From: Mesorhizobium helmanticense
GTDB taxonomy: Bacteria > Pseudomonadota > Alphaproteobacteria > Rhizobiales > Rhizobiaceae
Direction of reading: 5' to 3'
Assembly (NCBI RefSeq): GCF_003034915.1
Contig: NZ_PZJX01000058.1
Span: forward strand, 43,758-107,757
DNA: 64,000 nucleotides
Shown here: piece by piece, positions 16,501-24,929 of the stretch
How the letters are laid out: every line of letters begins with the position of its first letter
Numbering within the stretch: the stretch's first letter is position 1
Notes under the pieces: generated by a model
The model's input: only the letters and a program-made list of their open reading frames with translations
What the model was told of the DNA's origin: nothing
Database searches by the model: none
Translations under genes and position numbers: made by a program

Positions 16501-17005
16501 AGGATGCCTTCAGCATCACCGGGTAGCCGACCTCCTTGGCCAGTTTCTTGACCGCCTCCATGTCGTCGGGCAACGGATCGGTAGCAGGGATCACCGGCAC
16601 GCCGACCTCGATCGCCAGATTGCGCGCCGCGACCTTGTTGCCGAGCCGGCGCATCGTCTCCGGCCTGGGGCCGATGAAAACGATGCCGGCTTGGGCGCAG
16701 GCTTCGGCGAATTCAGGGCTTTCCGACAAAAGCCCATAGCCCGGATGGATGGCGTCGGCGCCCGAAAGCCTGGCGACACGGATCACTTCCTCGATCGACA
16801 GATAGCTTTCGATCGGCCCCATGTCCCGGTTGAGGTGCGGCCCGCGTCCGACCTGATAGCTTTCGTCGGCCTTGAAGCGGTGCAGCGAGTATTTGTCCTC
16901 TTCGGCCCAGATCGCCACGGTCTTGAGGCCGAGCTCGTTGGCCGCGCGAAAGACGCGGATGGCGATTTCGGACCGGTTGGCGACAAGGATCTTCGTGATT
17001 GCCAA
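13547..17005 (-). CDS. pyc: Pyruvate carboxylase
   Basis: 1152 residues, full length. Carboxylates pyruvate to oxaloacetate with ATP and biotin, the anaplerotic reaction. Domains in order: biotin carboxylase (start AITKILVANRSEIAIRVFRAA, ATP-grasp loop KASWGGGGRGMRAI, EVNPRIQVEHTVTEQVTGID), carboxyltransferase (VLVTDTTMRDGHQSLLATRVRT; HFHTHDTSG metal site), tetramerisation/PYC domain, and a C-terminal biotinyl domain with the modified Lys in IEAMKMETAL. The TTG at 17005 is chosen because a GGAG lies eight bases upstream and it gives the standard N-terminus; an upstream TTG at 17044 has no ribosome-binding site. Confidence 0.97.
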   Translation of the reverse strand: MAITKILVANRSEIAIRVFRAANELGLKTVAIWAEEDKYSLHRFKADESYQVGRGPHLNRDMGPIESYLSIEEVIRVARLSGADAIHPGYGLLSESPEFAEACAQAGIVFIGPRPETMRRLGNKVAARNLAIEVGVPVIPATDPLPDDMEAVKKLAKEVGYPVMLKASWGGGGRGMRAIRSEADLAREVTEGKREAKAAFGKDEVYLEKLIERARHVEVQVLGDTHGNAVHLFERDCSIQRRNQKVVERAPAPYLEQSLREELCGYALKIARETSYVGAGTVEFLQDADSGKFYFIEVNPRIQVEHTVTEQVTGIDIVKAQIHILDGFAIGTAESGVPAQKDIRLNGHALQCRITTEDPEHNFIPDYGRITAYRGATGFGIRLDGGTAYSGAVITRFYDPLLEKVTAWAPTPAETIARMNRALREFRIRGVATNLTFLEAIINHPSFADNSYTTKFIDTTPELFASVKRQDRATKLINYLADVSVNGHPETRGRPQPKADAAAPVVPYLNGNVPGGSKQKLDALGPEKFAAWMRAQKEVLVTDTTMRDGHQSLLATRVRTYDIAGIASTYARALPQLLSLECWGGATFDVAMRFLTEDPWERLSLVRDAAPNLLLQMLLRGANGVGYTNYPDNVVQHFVKQAAAGGIDLFRVFDCLNWVDNMRVAMDAVGAEGKLIEAAICYTGDILDPARAKYDLKYYVGLAKELQAAGAHIIAVKDMAGLLKPSAARALFKALRDETDLPIHFHTHDTSGLSAATVLAAVESGVDAIDAAMDSFSGNTSQPCLGSIVEALKGTERDPGLDPQWIRKISFYWEAVRNQYAAFESDLKGPASEVYLHEMPGGQFTNLKEQARSLGLETRWHEVAQTYHDVNLMFGDIVKVTPSSKVVGDMALMMVSQDLTVADVENPNKDIAFPDSVVSMLRGDLGQSPGGWPEKLQKKVLKGDKPITARPGSLLKAANLKASRKEIEEKLERKLSEYEFASWLMYPKVFTDFAAAQETYGPVSVLPTPTYFYGMKPEDEIFVDIEKGKTLVVRCLAIGDVDEKGMVTVFFELNGQPRRVKVPDRAHGASAAKARRKAEPGNEAHVGAPMPGVVSALAVTAGQAVKAGDVLLSIEAMKMETALHAERDGTIAEVLVKAGDQIDAKDLLIAFG

Positions 17006-17126
17006 GGACAAGGCTCCGGATATGGAGGGATGGGGCTGAGGCAATGATTAGCGTGAAAATGCTGCAGTGCAAACAAAATCGCACGACATCTAAACCGATT
17101 TAAATTGATTGTTTGCGCCATCAACG

Positions 17127-17155
17127 AAAAATGCCCGGCGCGAGGCGCCGGGCAT
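17127..17155 (-). terminator. Intrinsic terminator of livJ
   Basis: Perfect stem ATGCCCGGCGC / GCGCCGGGCAT around a three-base loop (17131-17155), followed on the minus strand by five or more T (17127-17131). It lies 24 bases after the livJ stop. Confidence 0.85.
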
Positions 17156-17178
17156 TCGAATTGTCGTCGCCGACAGGC

Positions 17179-18297
17179 TTACATCTTCTGGATGTAGGTG
17201 TACTTGCCGTCGTCGCCCTTCTTCCATTCGTACATGACGTAGCCGGGCAGCGTCGGATCGCCCTTCGCGTCATAGGAAAGGTCGCCCAGCACGGTCTTGA
17301 ACGGGCCCTTTTCGTGAAGCGCCTTGGCGACTTCCTGCGGATCGTTCGACTTGGCGGCCGTGGCGGCTGCGGCAATCGCTTGCGTCGCGGCATAGGAGTA
17401 GAGCGTGTATGCCTCGGGCTCGAAGCCCTGGGCGCGGAACTTCTCGACGAGTTCCTTGTTGGCTGGGATCAGGCGCGGATCCGGGCCGAACGTGTTCAGC
17501 GTACCCGCGACCGCGTCGCCGGCGATCGAGGCCAGCTCGTTCGACACGATGCCGTCGCCGGAGACCAGCGTTGCCTTGAGGCCCTGGTCAGCCGCCTGGC
17601 GGATGATCAGGCCGGCTTCGGTGTGCAGGCCGCCCCAATAGATGATGGAAACGCCGGCTTCCTTCATCTTGGCGATCAGCGCCGAGAAGTCCTTGTCGCC
17701 GACATTGACGCCTTCGTACATGACTTCCGTCAGGCCGGCTGCGTTCATCGCCTTCTTGGTTTCATCGGCAAGGCCCTGTCCATAGGTCGTCTTGTCGTGG
17801 ATAACCGCGATCTTGGCGTCCTTGAAGTTCGTGGCGAGGTAAGCACCAGCGATGCTGCCCTGCTGGTCGTCGCGTCCGCAGGTGCGGAACGTGTTCCACA
17901 GGCCACGCTCGGTGAACTGCGGGTTGGTCGCGGCCGGCGTGATTTCGAGGATGCCGTTTTCGGCATAGACTTCCGACGCCGGGATCGAGACGCCCGAGTT
18001 GAAGTGGCCGACCACGAACTTGACGCCGTCGCCGACGAACTTGTTGGCGACCGAGATGCCCTGCTTCGGATCGGAGACGTCGTCGCCGATCGAAAGCTTG
18101 ATCTGCTCGCCATTGATGCCGCCGGCCGCATTGATGTCGGCGACAGCCGCTTCGGCGCCCTTCTGCAATTGCGCACCGAAGGCGGCGTTCGGACCGGTGA
18201 TCGGACCGGCGACGCCGATCAGTACGTCAGCCCACGCGCTGCCGCCGAACGCGACAAGCGCGGTCAGGGCGACGGCGGACAAAAGTGATTTTCTCAT
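17179..18297 (-). CDS. livJ: Branched-chain amino acid ABC transporter, periplasmic binding protein
   Basis: 372 residues. Seen: a signal peptide (MRKSLLSAVALTALVAFGGSAWA), mature start DVLIGVAGPITGPNAAFGAQLQKGAE, and the type I periplasmic fold with NKFVGDGVKFVVGHFNSGVSIPAS and CGRDDQQGSIAG typical of Leu/Ile/Val binding proteins. The ATG at 18297 follows GGGAG at eight bases. It is adjacent to, but probably transcribed apart from, the permease/ATPase genes, since it has its own terminator and a gap of 139 bases. Confidence 0.94.
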   Translation of the reverse strand: MRKSLLSAVALTALVAFGGSAWADVLIGVAGPITGPNAAFGAQLQKGAEAAVADINAAGGINGEQIKLSIGDDVSDPKQGISVANKFVGDGVKFVVGHFNSGVSIPASEVYAENGILEITPAATNPQFTERGLWNTFRTCGRDDQQGSIAGAYLATNFKDAKIAVIHDKTTYGQGLADETKKAMNAAGLTEVMYEGVNVGDKDFSALIAKMKEAGVSIIYWGGLHTEAGLIIRQAADQGLKATLVSGDGIVSNELASIAGDAVAGTLNTFGPDPRLIPANKELVEKFRAQGFEPEAYTLYSYAATQAIAAAATAAKSNDPQEVAKALHEKGPFKTVLGDLSYDAKGDPTLPGYVMYEWKKGDDGKYTYIQKM

Positions 18298-18436
18298 GTA
18301 AAACGCTCCCATTTACGGAGTGGGCGTGAATGATGCTTTCATGCGATGCCCACTCTTACTCGCAGAAAGCGTACTTTGCCGATTTTCAGGCACTTGTCAC
18401 GCCGATTCATTTTCGAAACGGCGTTAATGATGAACG

Positions 18437-18784
18437 TCAACCTTTTGGTTTCCAGCTCAAAAGCGATGCTCTTTCGTAGAGCCAATTATACTGTGTCACC
18501 ATCTGATTGGTGCGCGTGTATTGATAGCCGATGAAGCCCAATATCATCAGCACGATAGTGTCGACGACATAGTAATGCAGCGAGAACATCGTGCCGTTGA
18601 ACAGCGCGTGATGGATGAACCTTACAGCGAGGCCGAGGCCAAGCAGGTAGGCGAACAGCTGGAGGAAGCTGCGCCATGTCTGGGCGCTGGCCTTGCCCGT
18701 CATCCATGCCGCCCAGCCGCCGAGCAGGCAGGTGACGAAGAAGAACTGCCAGATCGAGGGTTCCTCGTAGAGAATGCCCTGCAT
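18437..18784 (-). CDS. DUF6867 family membrane protein of the Liv operon
   Basis: 115 residues, three hydrophobic helices: IWQFFFVTCLLGGWAAWMTGKA, FLQLFAYLLGLGLAVRFIHHALF and YYVVDTIVLMILGFIGYQYTR. Proteins of this kind are encoded with branched-chain amino acid ABC genes in rhizobia; its role is not known. The ATG at 18784 has AGGAGT eight bases upstream, preferred to a GTG one codon earlier. Eighteen bases separate it from livF, so it is the last gene of that operon. Confidence 0.85.
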   Translation of the reverse strand: MQGILYEEPSIWQFFFVTCLLGGWAAWMTGKASAQTWRSFLQLFAYLLGLGLAVRFIHHALFNGTMFSLHYYVVDTIVLMILGFIGYQYTRTNQMVTQYNWLYERASLLSWKPKG

Positions 18785-18802
18785 CACTTAAGACTCCTGA
18801 AC

Positions 18803-19531
18803 TCAGTGGTGGCCGCCTTCGAGATAGGCGGCGCGCACTTCCGGATTGGCGAGCAGCTCCTTGCCGGTGCCGCTCATCGTCACATTGCCGTTGACCATGA
18901 CATAGCCGCGCGTGGCGAGCTTCAGCGCGCCGAACGCATTCTGCTCGACCAGGAACACGGTCAGCCCCTGCGTACGGTTCAGCTCGCGGATGGCGTCGAA
19001 GATCTGCTTGACGATCAGCGGCGCCAGACCGAGCGACGGCTCGTCGAGCAGGAGCAGCTTCGGCCGCGCCATCAGCGCGCGCGCGATCGACAGCATCTGC
19101 TGCTCGCCGCCCGACAGCGTGCCGCCGCGCTGGGCGATGCGTTCCTTCAGCCGCGGGAACAGCGTGAACACCTTCTCGACGTCCTCGTCATAGTGCTTGA
19201 GGTTGTCGAGGCTGGCGCCCATCTGCAGATTTTCCATCACCGTCATGCGCGGGAAGATGCGCCGGCCCTCCGGCGACTGGGCGATACGCATGCGCGCGAT
19301 CTCGTGGGTCGGCAACTGGGTGATGTCGGTGCCGGCGAAGGTGATCGTGCCCGCGCGGGCCCGTGGCGCACCGAAAATGGTCATCATCAGCGTCGACTTG
19401 CCGGCGCCGTTGGCGCCGATCAGCGCCACGATCTCGCCTTGCTTGACGGTGACATCGACACCGTTCAGCGCCCGGATGTTGCCGTAGTAGGTCTGCACGC
19501 CCTTGATATCGAGCAGCGTTGTCCCGGCCAT
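18803..19531 (-). CDS. livF: Branched-chain amino acid ABC transporter ATPase LivF
   Basis: 242 residues. Energises uptake with LivG. Seen: Walker A IGANGAGKSTLMM, signature LSGGEQQMLSIARALM, Walker B LLLLDEPSLGLAPLI and switch His-equivalent FLVEQNAF (Gln-Asn form typical for LivF). Start ATG overlaps the LivG stop as TGATG, so translation is coupled. Confidence 0.96.
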   Translation of the reverse strand: MAGTTLLDIKGVQTYYGNIRALNGVDVTVKQGEIVALIGANGAGKSTLMMTIFGAPRARAGTITFAGTDITQLPTHEIARMRIAQSPEGRRIFPRMTVMENLQMGASLDNLKHYDEDVEKVFTLFPRLKERIAQRGGTLSGGEQQMLSIARALMARPKLLLLDEPSLGLAPLIVKQIFDAIRELNRTQGLTVFLVEQNAFGALKLATRGYVMVNGNVTMSGTGKELLANPEVRAAYLEGGHH

Positions 19532-21081
19532 CACTTGCGCCCTCCGCGCTTGCCCGCCGCGGGCTTGGCAGCAGTCTTCCCGGAAACTGCTCTTGCAGTC
19601 TTCCCGGAAACTGCTTTAGCTGTCTTCCCTGAGGGGTGGCTCGTTTCCACCTTGCCCGCATCGACGCGGCGCGAGAATCCCGTGTCCTTGCCCTGGCTGA
19701 GGAGCTTGGCCTGCTCCACCCATTCCTCGCGCGCGATGCGCCCGTCGAAGGCAAGATAGGCTTCGGCCGCCTCGACATCGGACTTCTTCCATGCCGCGAT
19801 CTGGTCGAAGTGGAAGATGCCGTGCTGGTTGAGCTTCTGCTCGTTGACCGTGCCTATGCCCTTGATGCGGGTCAGATTGTCGGCCGTGCCGCCGCGGGGC
19901 GCCGCGAGCCGGTTCGAAATCCCTGATGTCTTCGGCGTCGCCGGCGCCTTGGCGGACGACTTTGCCGGGGGTCTCGCGGCGGAAGATTTTGCGGTTGGTT
20001 TGGTTGCCGGAACAGCGGCCAGCGAGGTGGGCTGGCTTGCCGCCTTCGCGCGGGCGTCGAACTGGCCGGCCTTGGAGGCGCCTTTCGACACCATGATGCG
20101 TTCGCCCTCGCTGTGGCCGACGGTGTCGGTCACCGGCCCGGCGAGATAGGAAGACGATGTGCCCGGGCCATGCGCCGAGTCCGGACCGATATCCAGCTGC
20201 TCGATCACGTCCTCGTCGCCGACCTCGGTCAGCACCGTCTCGACCTCCTCGTCGTCGACGCCGAGATAGGCGGCGATGACGCGCGGGTCGGTGCGCACCG
20301 ACTGCGGATTGCCGTCGGAGATCTTGCGCCCATATTCGAGCACCACGACGTGGTCGGAAATCTGCATCACCACCGACATGTCGTGCTCGATCAAAAGGAT
20401 CGAGGTGCCTGACGTGTTCTTGATGTCCATCAACAAAGCGTTGAGCGCCAGCGATTCCTTCGGGTTGAGGCCGGCGGCCGGCTCGTCGAGACAGAGCAGC
20501 TCCGGCCCTGTGCACATGGCCCGCGCGATCTCCAGGCGCCTCTGCGCGCCATAGGGCAGGTCGCCGGCCGGATCGTCGGCGCGGTCGACCAGATCGGCCT
20601 TCTCCAGCCAGTGCTTGGCGAGATCGATCGATTCGGCCGATGCCTTGCGATAGCCACTGAAGCCGAACAGGCCGAGCACCGTATAGCCCGACGCCTTCAT
20701 CAGCTTGTTGTGCTGGGCGACCAGAAGGTTCTCCAAAAGCGTCATGCCCGAGAACAGGCGGATGTTCTGGAAAGTGCGCGCCACCTTGGCGCGCGCCGGG
20801 ATCTCATGGTTCGGCAGGCGTTCGAGCAGATAGGTGCTTCCATCCTGCCGGTTGAGCGTGATCATGCCTTCCGACGGTTTGTAGAAACCGGTGATGCAGT
20901 TGAACACCGTGGTCTTGCCGGCGCCGTTCGGCCCGATCAGCGCCGTGATCTCGCCGCGCCGAGCCTGGAAGGAGAGGTCGCCGATGGCGACCAGGCCGCC
21001 GAACTTCATCGACAGATGCTCGACCTGCAGGATGGCGTCGTTCGTGCCCGGATTGGCTTTCTGAATCGAGCTCGCACTCAT
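19531..21081 (-). CDS. livG: Branched-chain amino acid ABC transporter ATPase LivG fused to a helix-hairpin-helix domain
   Basis: 516 residues, twice the usual 255. Residues 15-275 are a complete LivG: Walker A IGPNGAGKTTVFNCITG, signature LPYGAQRRLEIARAM, Walker B LLCLDEPAAGLNP, LLIEHDMSVVM. Residues about 276-395 are low-complexity, rich in Ala/Lys/Ser/Pro. Residues 400-462 form a helix-hairpin-helix domain (DNLTRIKGIGTVNEQKLNQ) homologous to the end of L21 in this window. The tail has three SGKTA-type repeats and ends GKRGGRK. ATG at 21081 has GGAGGG upstream. Stop overlaps livF start, so the extension is in the natural frame and not a sequencing artefact. Confidence 0.94.
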   Translation of the reverse strand: MSASSIQKANPGTNDAILQVEHLSMKFGGLVAIGDLSFQARRGEITALIGPNGAGKTTVFNCITGFYKPSEGMITLNRQDGSTYLLERLPNHEIPARAKVARTFQNIRLFSGMTLLENLLVAQHNKLMKASGYTVLGLFGFSGYRKASAESIDLAKHWLEKADLVDRADDPAGDLPYGAQRRLEIARAMCTGPELLCLDEPAAGLNPKESLALNALLMDIKNTSGTSILLIEHDMSVVMQISDHVVVLEYGRKISDGNPQSVRTDPRVIAAYLGVDDEEVETVLTEVGDEDVIEQLDIGPDSAHGPGTSSSYLAGPVTDTVGHSEGERIMVSKGASKAGQFDARAKAASQPTSLAAVPATKPTAKSSAARPPAKSSAKAPATPKTSGISNRLAAPRGGTADNLTRIKGIGTVNEQKLNQHGIFHFDQIAAWKKSDVEAAEAYLAFDGRIAREEWVEQAKLLSQGKDTGFSRRVDAGKVETSHPSGKTAKAVSGKTARAVSGKTAAKPAAGKRGGRK

Positions 21082-22676
21082 CAGCCGTGACCCTCCTTGG
21101 TGAAGGAGCTGGAAACAGCTCTTCGTTCCTTCAGGAAGGCGGTCGGCTCGCGGCTGCCGACGAAGCCGCGCGGCTTCCACAGCATGACGATGACCATGGC
21201 CATGCCGAACAGCAGCATGCGGTAGAGTTCCGGCGTGAAGTCGGGACCGAAGACCTGCTTGAGGAAATCGAGTTCACGCAGCACCTCGGTGCCGCCGATC
21301 ATCACCATGGCGGCGACGGCGATGCCGACCAGCGAGCCCATGCCGCCCAGCACGACGATGGCAAGGATGATCGCCGATTCCAGGAAGATGAAGGATTCGG
21401 GGCTGACGAAACCTTGCCGCGCCGCGAAGAACGAGCCGGCGAAGCCGCCGAACATGGCGCCGGTGGCAAAGGCGGTCAATTTGGTGGTGGTGGTGTTGAT
21501 GCCGAGCGAGCGGCAGGCGATCTCGTCCTCGCGCAGCGCTTCCCAGGCCCGGCCGACCGGCATGCGCCGCAGCCTGATGGTGACGAAGGCGGTGAGCAGG
21601 CAAAGCCCGAGGATCAGATAGTAGAGGAAGATCTTGTAGTAGGCGCTCGACGTGGCGATGTTCAGCACCTTGGCGATATAGTTCGGGTCCGAGACGTTGA
21701 ACGTCATCAGGCCGAAGAAGGTGACCTTGGGAATGCCGGAAATGCCGGCCGAGCCATTGGTGACCTCACGCCAGTTGATCAGCACCAGGCGGATGATCTC
21801 GCCGAAGGCGAGTGTGACGATCGCCAGATAGTCGCCGCGCAGGCGCAGCACCGGAAAGCCGAGCAGCACGCCCCAGAAGGCGGCCATGGCGCCGGCGGCC
21901 GGCAGCAGGATCCAGAACGACAGGCCATATTGCGTGCCGAGCAGCGCATAGGCATAGGCGCCGACCGCGTAGAAGGCGACATAGCCGAGGTCGAGCAGGC
22001 CGGCGAGGCCGACCACGATGTTCAGTCCCCAGGCCAGCATCACATAGATCAGGATCTGGATGCCGAAATTATCGACCCATTTCAGCGAGCCCTGGAAACC
22101 GGCCGCCATCGACCCGCCGTAGAGAGCAAGCGACAGCACGACGATGATCGGGTAGAGCGCCAGCGCGGCGACGCCGAGTGCCGAGAAATGGGCATGGATG
22201 AAGGCCCGGAAATAAAACAGTACCGAGGCCAGGGCGTAGATGATCGCCAGCGCCCGCACGAACCGTGCATAGCCGGCAAGACCCGGTCCCAGCAGCCCGT
22301 CAAGCGAACTGGCCAGGACAAGCAGCAGGGCCGCGATGACGATGGCCGCGATGAAATAGGGCAGCCGGAAGAACCGCGTCGCCACGCTGTCCGGCAACAG
22401 GCCGGTGGCGACATCGGCGATCTTCTGGTTGGCGAGGAAAGGCTGGCCATAGGCGACATAGAGGAACCGCCCGACGGCCGTGGCGATCACCACTGTCGCC
22501 AGCAGGCCCCAGCGCGTTGTCAGGACCAGTTCATTGGAAATGTTCTGGCCGGTCTTCAGCCCGATGAACAGCACGAACAGACCGAGCGCGATGGCGCCGG
22601 CATAGAACGCCTCGCGAATAGCGCGCTGCACGGGAGTGGCGACGACGTCGCGCTCCGGGGATACGGTAACCGCCAT
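21081..22676 (-). CDS. livM: Branched-chain amino acid ABC transporter permease LivM
   Basis: 531 residues, longer than the usual 300-430 because of an extra N-terminal half. The first 200 residues carry several extra hydrophobic helices; the conserved LivM core starts near WVDNFGIQILIYVMLAWGLNIVVGLAGLLDLGYVAFYAVGAY and includes the ATPase-coupling region RMPVGRAWEALREDEIACRSLGIN. Inner-membrane subunit. The stop overlaps the LivG start (TGATG). Start follows the livH stop by four bases. Confidence 0.95.
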   Translation of the reverse strand: MAVTVSPERDVVATPVQRAIREAFYAGAIALGLFVLFIGLKTGQNISNELVLTTRWGLLATVVIATAVGRFLYVAYGQPFLANQKIADVATGLLPDSVATRFFRLPYFIAAIVIAALLLVLASSLDGLLGPGLAGYARFVRALAIIYALASVLFYFRAFIHAHFSALGVAALALYPIIVVLSLALYGGSMAAGFQGSLKWVDNFGIQILIYVMLAWGLNIVVGLAGLLDLGYVAFYAVGAYAYALLGTQYGLSFWILLPAAGAMAAFWGVLLGFPVLRLRGDYLAIVTLAFGEIIRLVLINWREVTNGSAGISGIPKVTFFGLMTFNVSDPNYIAKVLNIATSSAYYKIFLYYLILGLCLLTAFVTIRLRRMPVGRAWEALREDEIACRSLGINTTTTKLTAFATGAMFGGFAGSFFAARQGFVSPESFIFLESAIILAIVVLGGMGSLVGIAVAAMVMIGGTEVLRELDFLKQVFGPDFTPELYRMLLFGMAMVIVMLWKPRGFVGSREPTAFLKERRAVSSSFTKEGHG

Positions 22677-22680
22677 GATC

Positions 22681-23583
22681 TCAGACCTTTTCGACTTCTG
22701 GCCGGCCCAGAATGCCGGAAGGCAGGAAGATCAGCACGATCGCCAGGATGGAGAAGGCGGCTACGTCCTTGTAGTCGATCGAGAAATAGGCCGACCACAT
22801 GCTCTCGATGAAGCCAATCATCAGCCCGCCGAGCACGGCGCCTGGCAGCGAGCCGATGCCGCCGAGCACCGCCGCGGTGAATGCCTTCACGCCGGGCACG
22901 AAGCCGTCGGAGAAGGCGATGACGCCGTAATACATCAGGAACAGCGTGCCGGCGACGGCGGCAAGGGCCGCACCCATGATGAAGGTGATCGAGATGGTTC
23001 GGTCGACGTCGATGCCGAGCAGCGCCGCCATCTTGCGGTCCTGCTCGCAGGCCCTTTGCGCTCGCCCGAGCGAGGTCTTGTTGACCAGGTACCAGAACAG
23101 CGCCAGCAGCAGCGCGGTGACGACGACGATGATGATCTGCTTCAGCGACACGCTGATGCCGTTAATGTTGTAAACTTGGCTGACCATCGGCGGGATCGGC
23201 TTGTTGCGCGGGCCTTGCGTCACCTGGACGAAGTTCGACAGCGCAATCGACATGCCGATCGCGGTGATCAGCGGCGCCAGCCGGAACGAACCGCGCAGCG
23301 GCCGGTAGGCCACCTTCTCGATTGTCCAGTTGTACAGGCTGGTCAACAGCATCGCCACGATCATCATGACCAGGAGCGCCACGACCACCGGCACCGAATA
23401 GAACATCGCGCCGAGGATGAGGAAAACGATAAGGGCGGTGAAGGCGCCGACCATGAAGATGTCGCCATGGGCGAAATTGATCATGCCGATGATGCCGTAG
23501 ACCATCGTGTAGCCGATCGCGATCAGCCCATAGATCGATCCCAGCGTCAGCCCGTTGATAAGCTGCTGGACGAAGTATTGCAT
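22681..23583 (-). CDS. livH: Branched-chain amino acid ABC transporter permease LivH
   Basis: 300 residues. Inner-membrane permease. Seen: FVQQLINGLTLGSIYGLIAIGYTMVYGIIGMINFAHGDIFMVGAF at the N-terminus and the coupling loop LGRAQRACEQDRKMAALLGIDVD; about eight helices. The ATG at 23583 is the standard LivH start (MQYFVQQL) with GGGGAG ten bases upstream. First gene of the livH-M-G-F-DUF6867 operon. Confidence 0.95.
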   Translation of the reverse strand: MQYFVQQLINGLTLGSIYGLIAIGYTMVYGIIGMINFAHGDIFMVGAFTALIVFLILGAMFYSVPVVVALLVMMIVAMLLTSLYNWTIEKVAYRPLRGSFRLAPLITAIGMSIALSNFVQVTQGPRNKPIPPMVSQVYNINGISVSLKQIIIVVVTALLLALFWYLVNKTSLGRAQRACEQDRKMAALLGIDVDRTISITFIMGAALAAVAGTLFLMYYGVIAFSDGFVPGVKAFTAAVLGGIGSLPGAVLGGLMIGFIESMWSAYFSIDYKDVAAFSILAIVLIFLPSGILGRPEVEKV

Positions 23584-23918
23584 ACTGACTTGGCTCCCCT
23601 GGAATGTCGCCCGTTGAGACGCATTCCTTTTCGTATTTCCCCTAGTCGTAAAGTTTCGAGCCCGGATTGCAACGTGATTTTTCAACCGTCATGCGTGTTT
23701 TGCCGACACGCCTTTGGATTGCTCAGTTTTTTTCATCCGACCCCTGGACTATCGCGGACCCTATCATTGGCATAACGCAATGTCTTTGACGATTCAGCCG
23801 TATCATGCACCGCGTTTCGAAGAAATCGCCGTCAAAATAAGTTGATGAGAGGGATCGTTGCGCTGGCGAGCGCAATCCTTTTCACGCGCCCTTGCTTTCC
23901 CTTGGGTCAGGATTCTCC
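23584..23918. other. 335-base gap between livH and the hydroxyproline epimerase gene
   Basis: No credible gene. It should hold the livH promoter (both flanking genes read leftward) and the 3' end of the hydroxyproline operon. A hairpin TTGCGCT / AGCGCAA with a GGCG loop at 23858-23875 is visible but lacks a T run on the minus strand. No clear -35/-10 pair was found. Confidence 0.5.
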
Positions 23919-24920
23919 TTATTTGACGACGAATCCGTGGGCGAACGGGTCTCGATCGTCGATGAAAATGGTGTTCAATCCGGTCATGCGCGCCCAGCCG
24001 CCGATCGAGGGAATGATCCCCGGCTTGCCCGCCACCTGGACCTCTTTCTCGACCTTGCCCTTGAACAGCGAGCCGATGATCGATTCATGGACGAAGTCGT
24101 CGCCCACCTTGAGCTTGCCCTTGGCGTGAAGCTGCGCCATCCGCGCCGAGGTGCCGGTGCCGCAAGGCGAGCGGTCAATCGCCTTGTCGCCATAGAACAC
24201 GGCGTTGCGGGCATGCGCCTGGCTGTTGGTCGGCTTGCCGGTCCACAGCATATGCGACAGCCCGTTGATGCTGGCGTTTTCCGGGTGCACGAAGGAATAT
24301 TTCTCGTTGAGCCGTTGCCGCACCACCGGGCTCCAAGCGATCAGGTCGCCCGCCGAATGGTCGGCCATGTCGCGATAATTCTTCTGTGGCTCGACGATGG
24401 CGTAGAAATTGCCGCCATAAGCCACGTCGACGCTGATCTCGCCCAGCCCCGGGCATTCGACCGTCAGCCCTTCGGCATGGAGGAAGGACGGCACATTGGT
24501 GATGCGCACTTCTTCGACGTACTCGCCGACTTGGCTGTACTCCGCGATGACCAGGCCTGCCGGCGTGTCCAGCCTCAGCACGCCGGGGGTCTTCGGCTTG
24601 ATCAGTCCGTGCTCGATGGCAAAAGTCACCGTGCCGATGGTGCCGTGGCCGCACATCGGCAGGCAGCCCGAGGTTTCGATGAACAGGATGGCGATGTCGC
24701 AATCCGGCCTGGTCGGCGGATAGAGGATCGAGCCGGACATCACGTCATGGCCGCGCGGCTCGAACATCAGCCCGGTGCGGATCCAGTCATATTCGGCCAG
24801 GAAATGCGCCCGCCGCTCCATCATCGTCGAACCCTCGAGCAGCGGTCCGCCGCCGGCGACGAGCCGCACCGGATTGCCGCAGGTGTGGCCGTCGATGCAG
24901 AAGAAGGAATGGCGCGCCAT
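23919..24920 (-). CDS. 4-hydroxyproline 2-epimerase (proline racemase family)
   Basis: 333 residues. Converts trans-4-hydroxy-L-proline to cis-4-hydroxy-D-proline, first step of catabolism. Seen: the two catalytic cysteines in GCLPMCGHGTIG (near residue 88) and DRSPCGTGTSARMAQL (near 236). Both being Cys points to an epimerase rather than the Cys/Thr dehydratase branch. Substrate choice of hydroxyproline over proline is inferred from the neighbours: FAD dehydrogenase, DapA-family deaminase and GntR regulator. Nine bases separate it from the FAD gene upstream. Confidence 0.92.
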   Translation of the reverse strand: MARHSFFCIDGHTCGNPVRLVAGGGPLLEGSTMMERRAHFLAEYDWIRTGLMFEPRGHDVMSGSILYPPTRPDCDIAILFIETSGCLPMCGHGTIGTVTFAIEHGLIKPKTPGVLRLDTPAGLVIAEYSQVGEYVEEVRITNVPSFLHAEGLTVECPGLGEISVDVAYGGNFYAIVEPQKNYRDMADHSAGDLIAWSPVVRQRLNEKYSFVHPENASINGLSHMLWTGKPTNSQAHARNAVFYGDKAIDRSPCGTGTSARMAQLHAKGKLKVGDDFVHESIIGSLFKGKVEKEVQVAGKPGIIPSIGGWARMTGLNTIFIDDRDPFAHGFVVK

Positions 24921-24929
24921 GTTTGGACC

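Noticed and set aside
15095..17047. 650-codon open frame opposite to pyruvate carboxylase
   Set aside because: Arg/His/Asp-rich composition with no domain; it mirrors the high-GC third positions of pyc, which is unmistakable on the other strand.
21087..22811. 574-codon frame opposite to livM
   Set aside because: Very rich in Asp, Gln, His and Arg; antisense to a clear permease.
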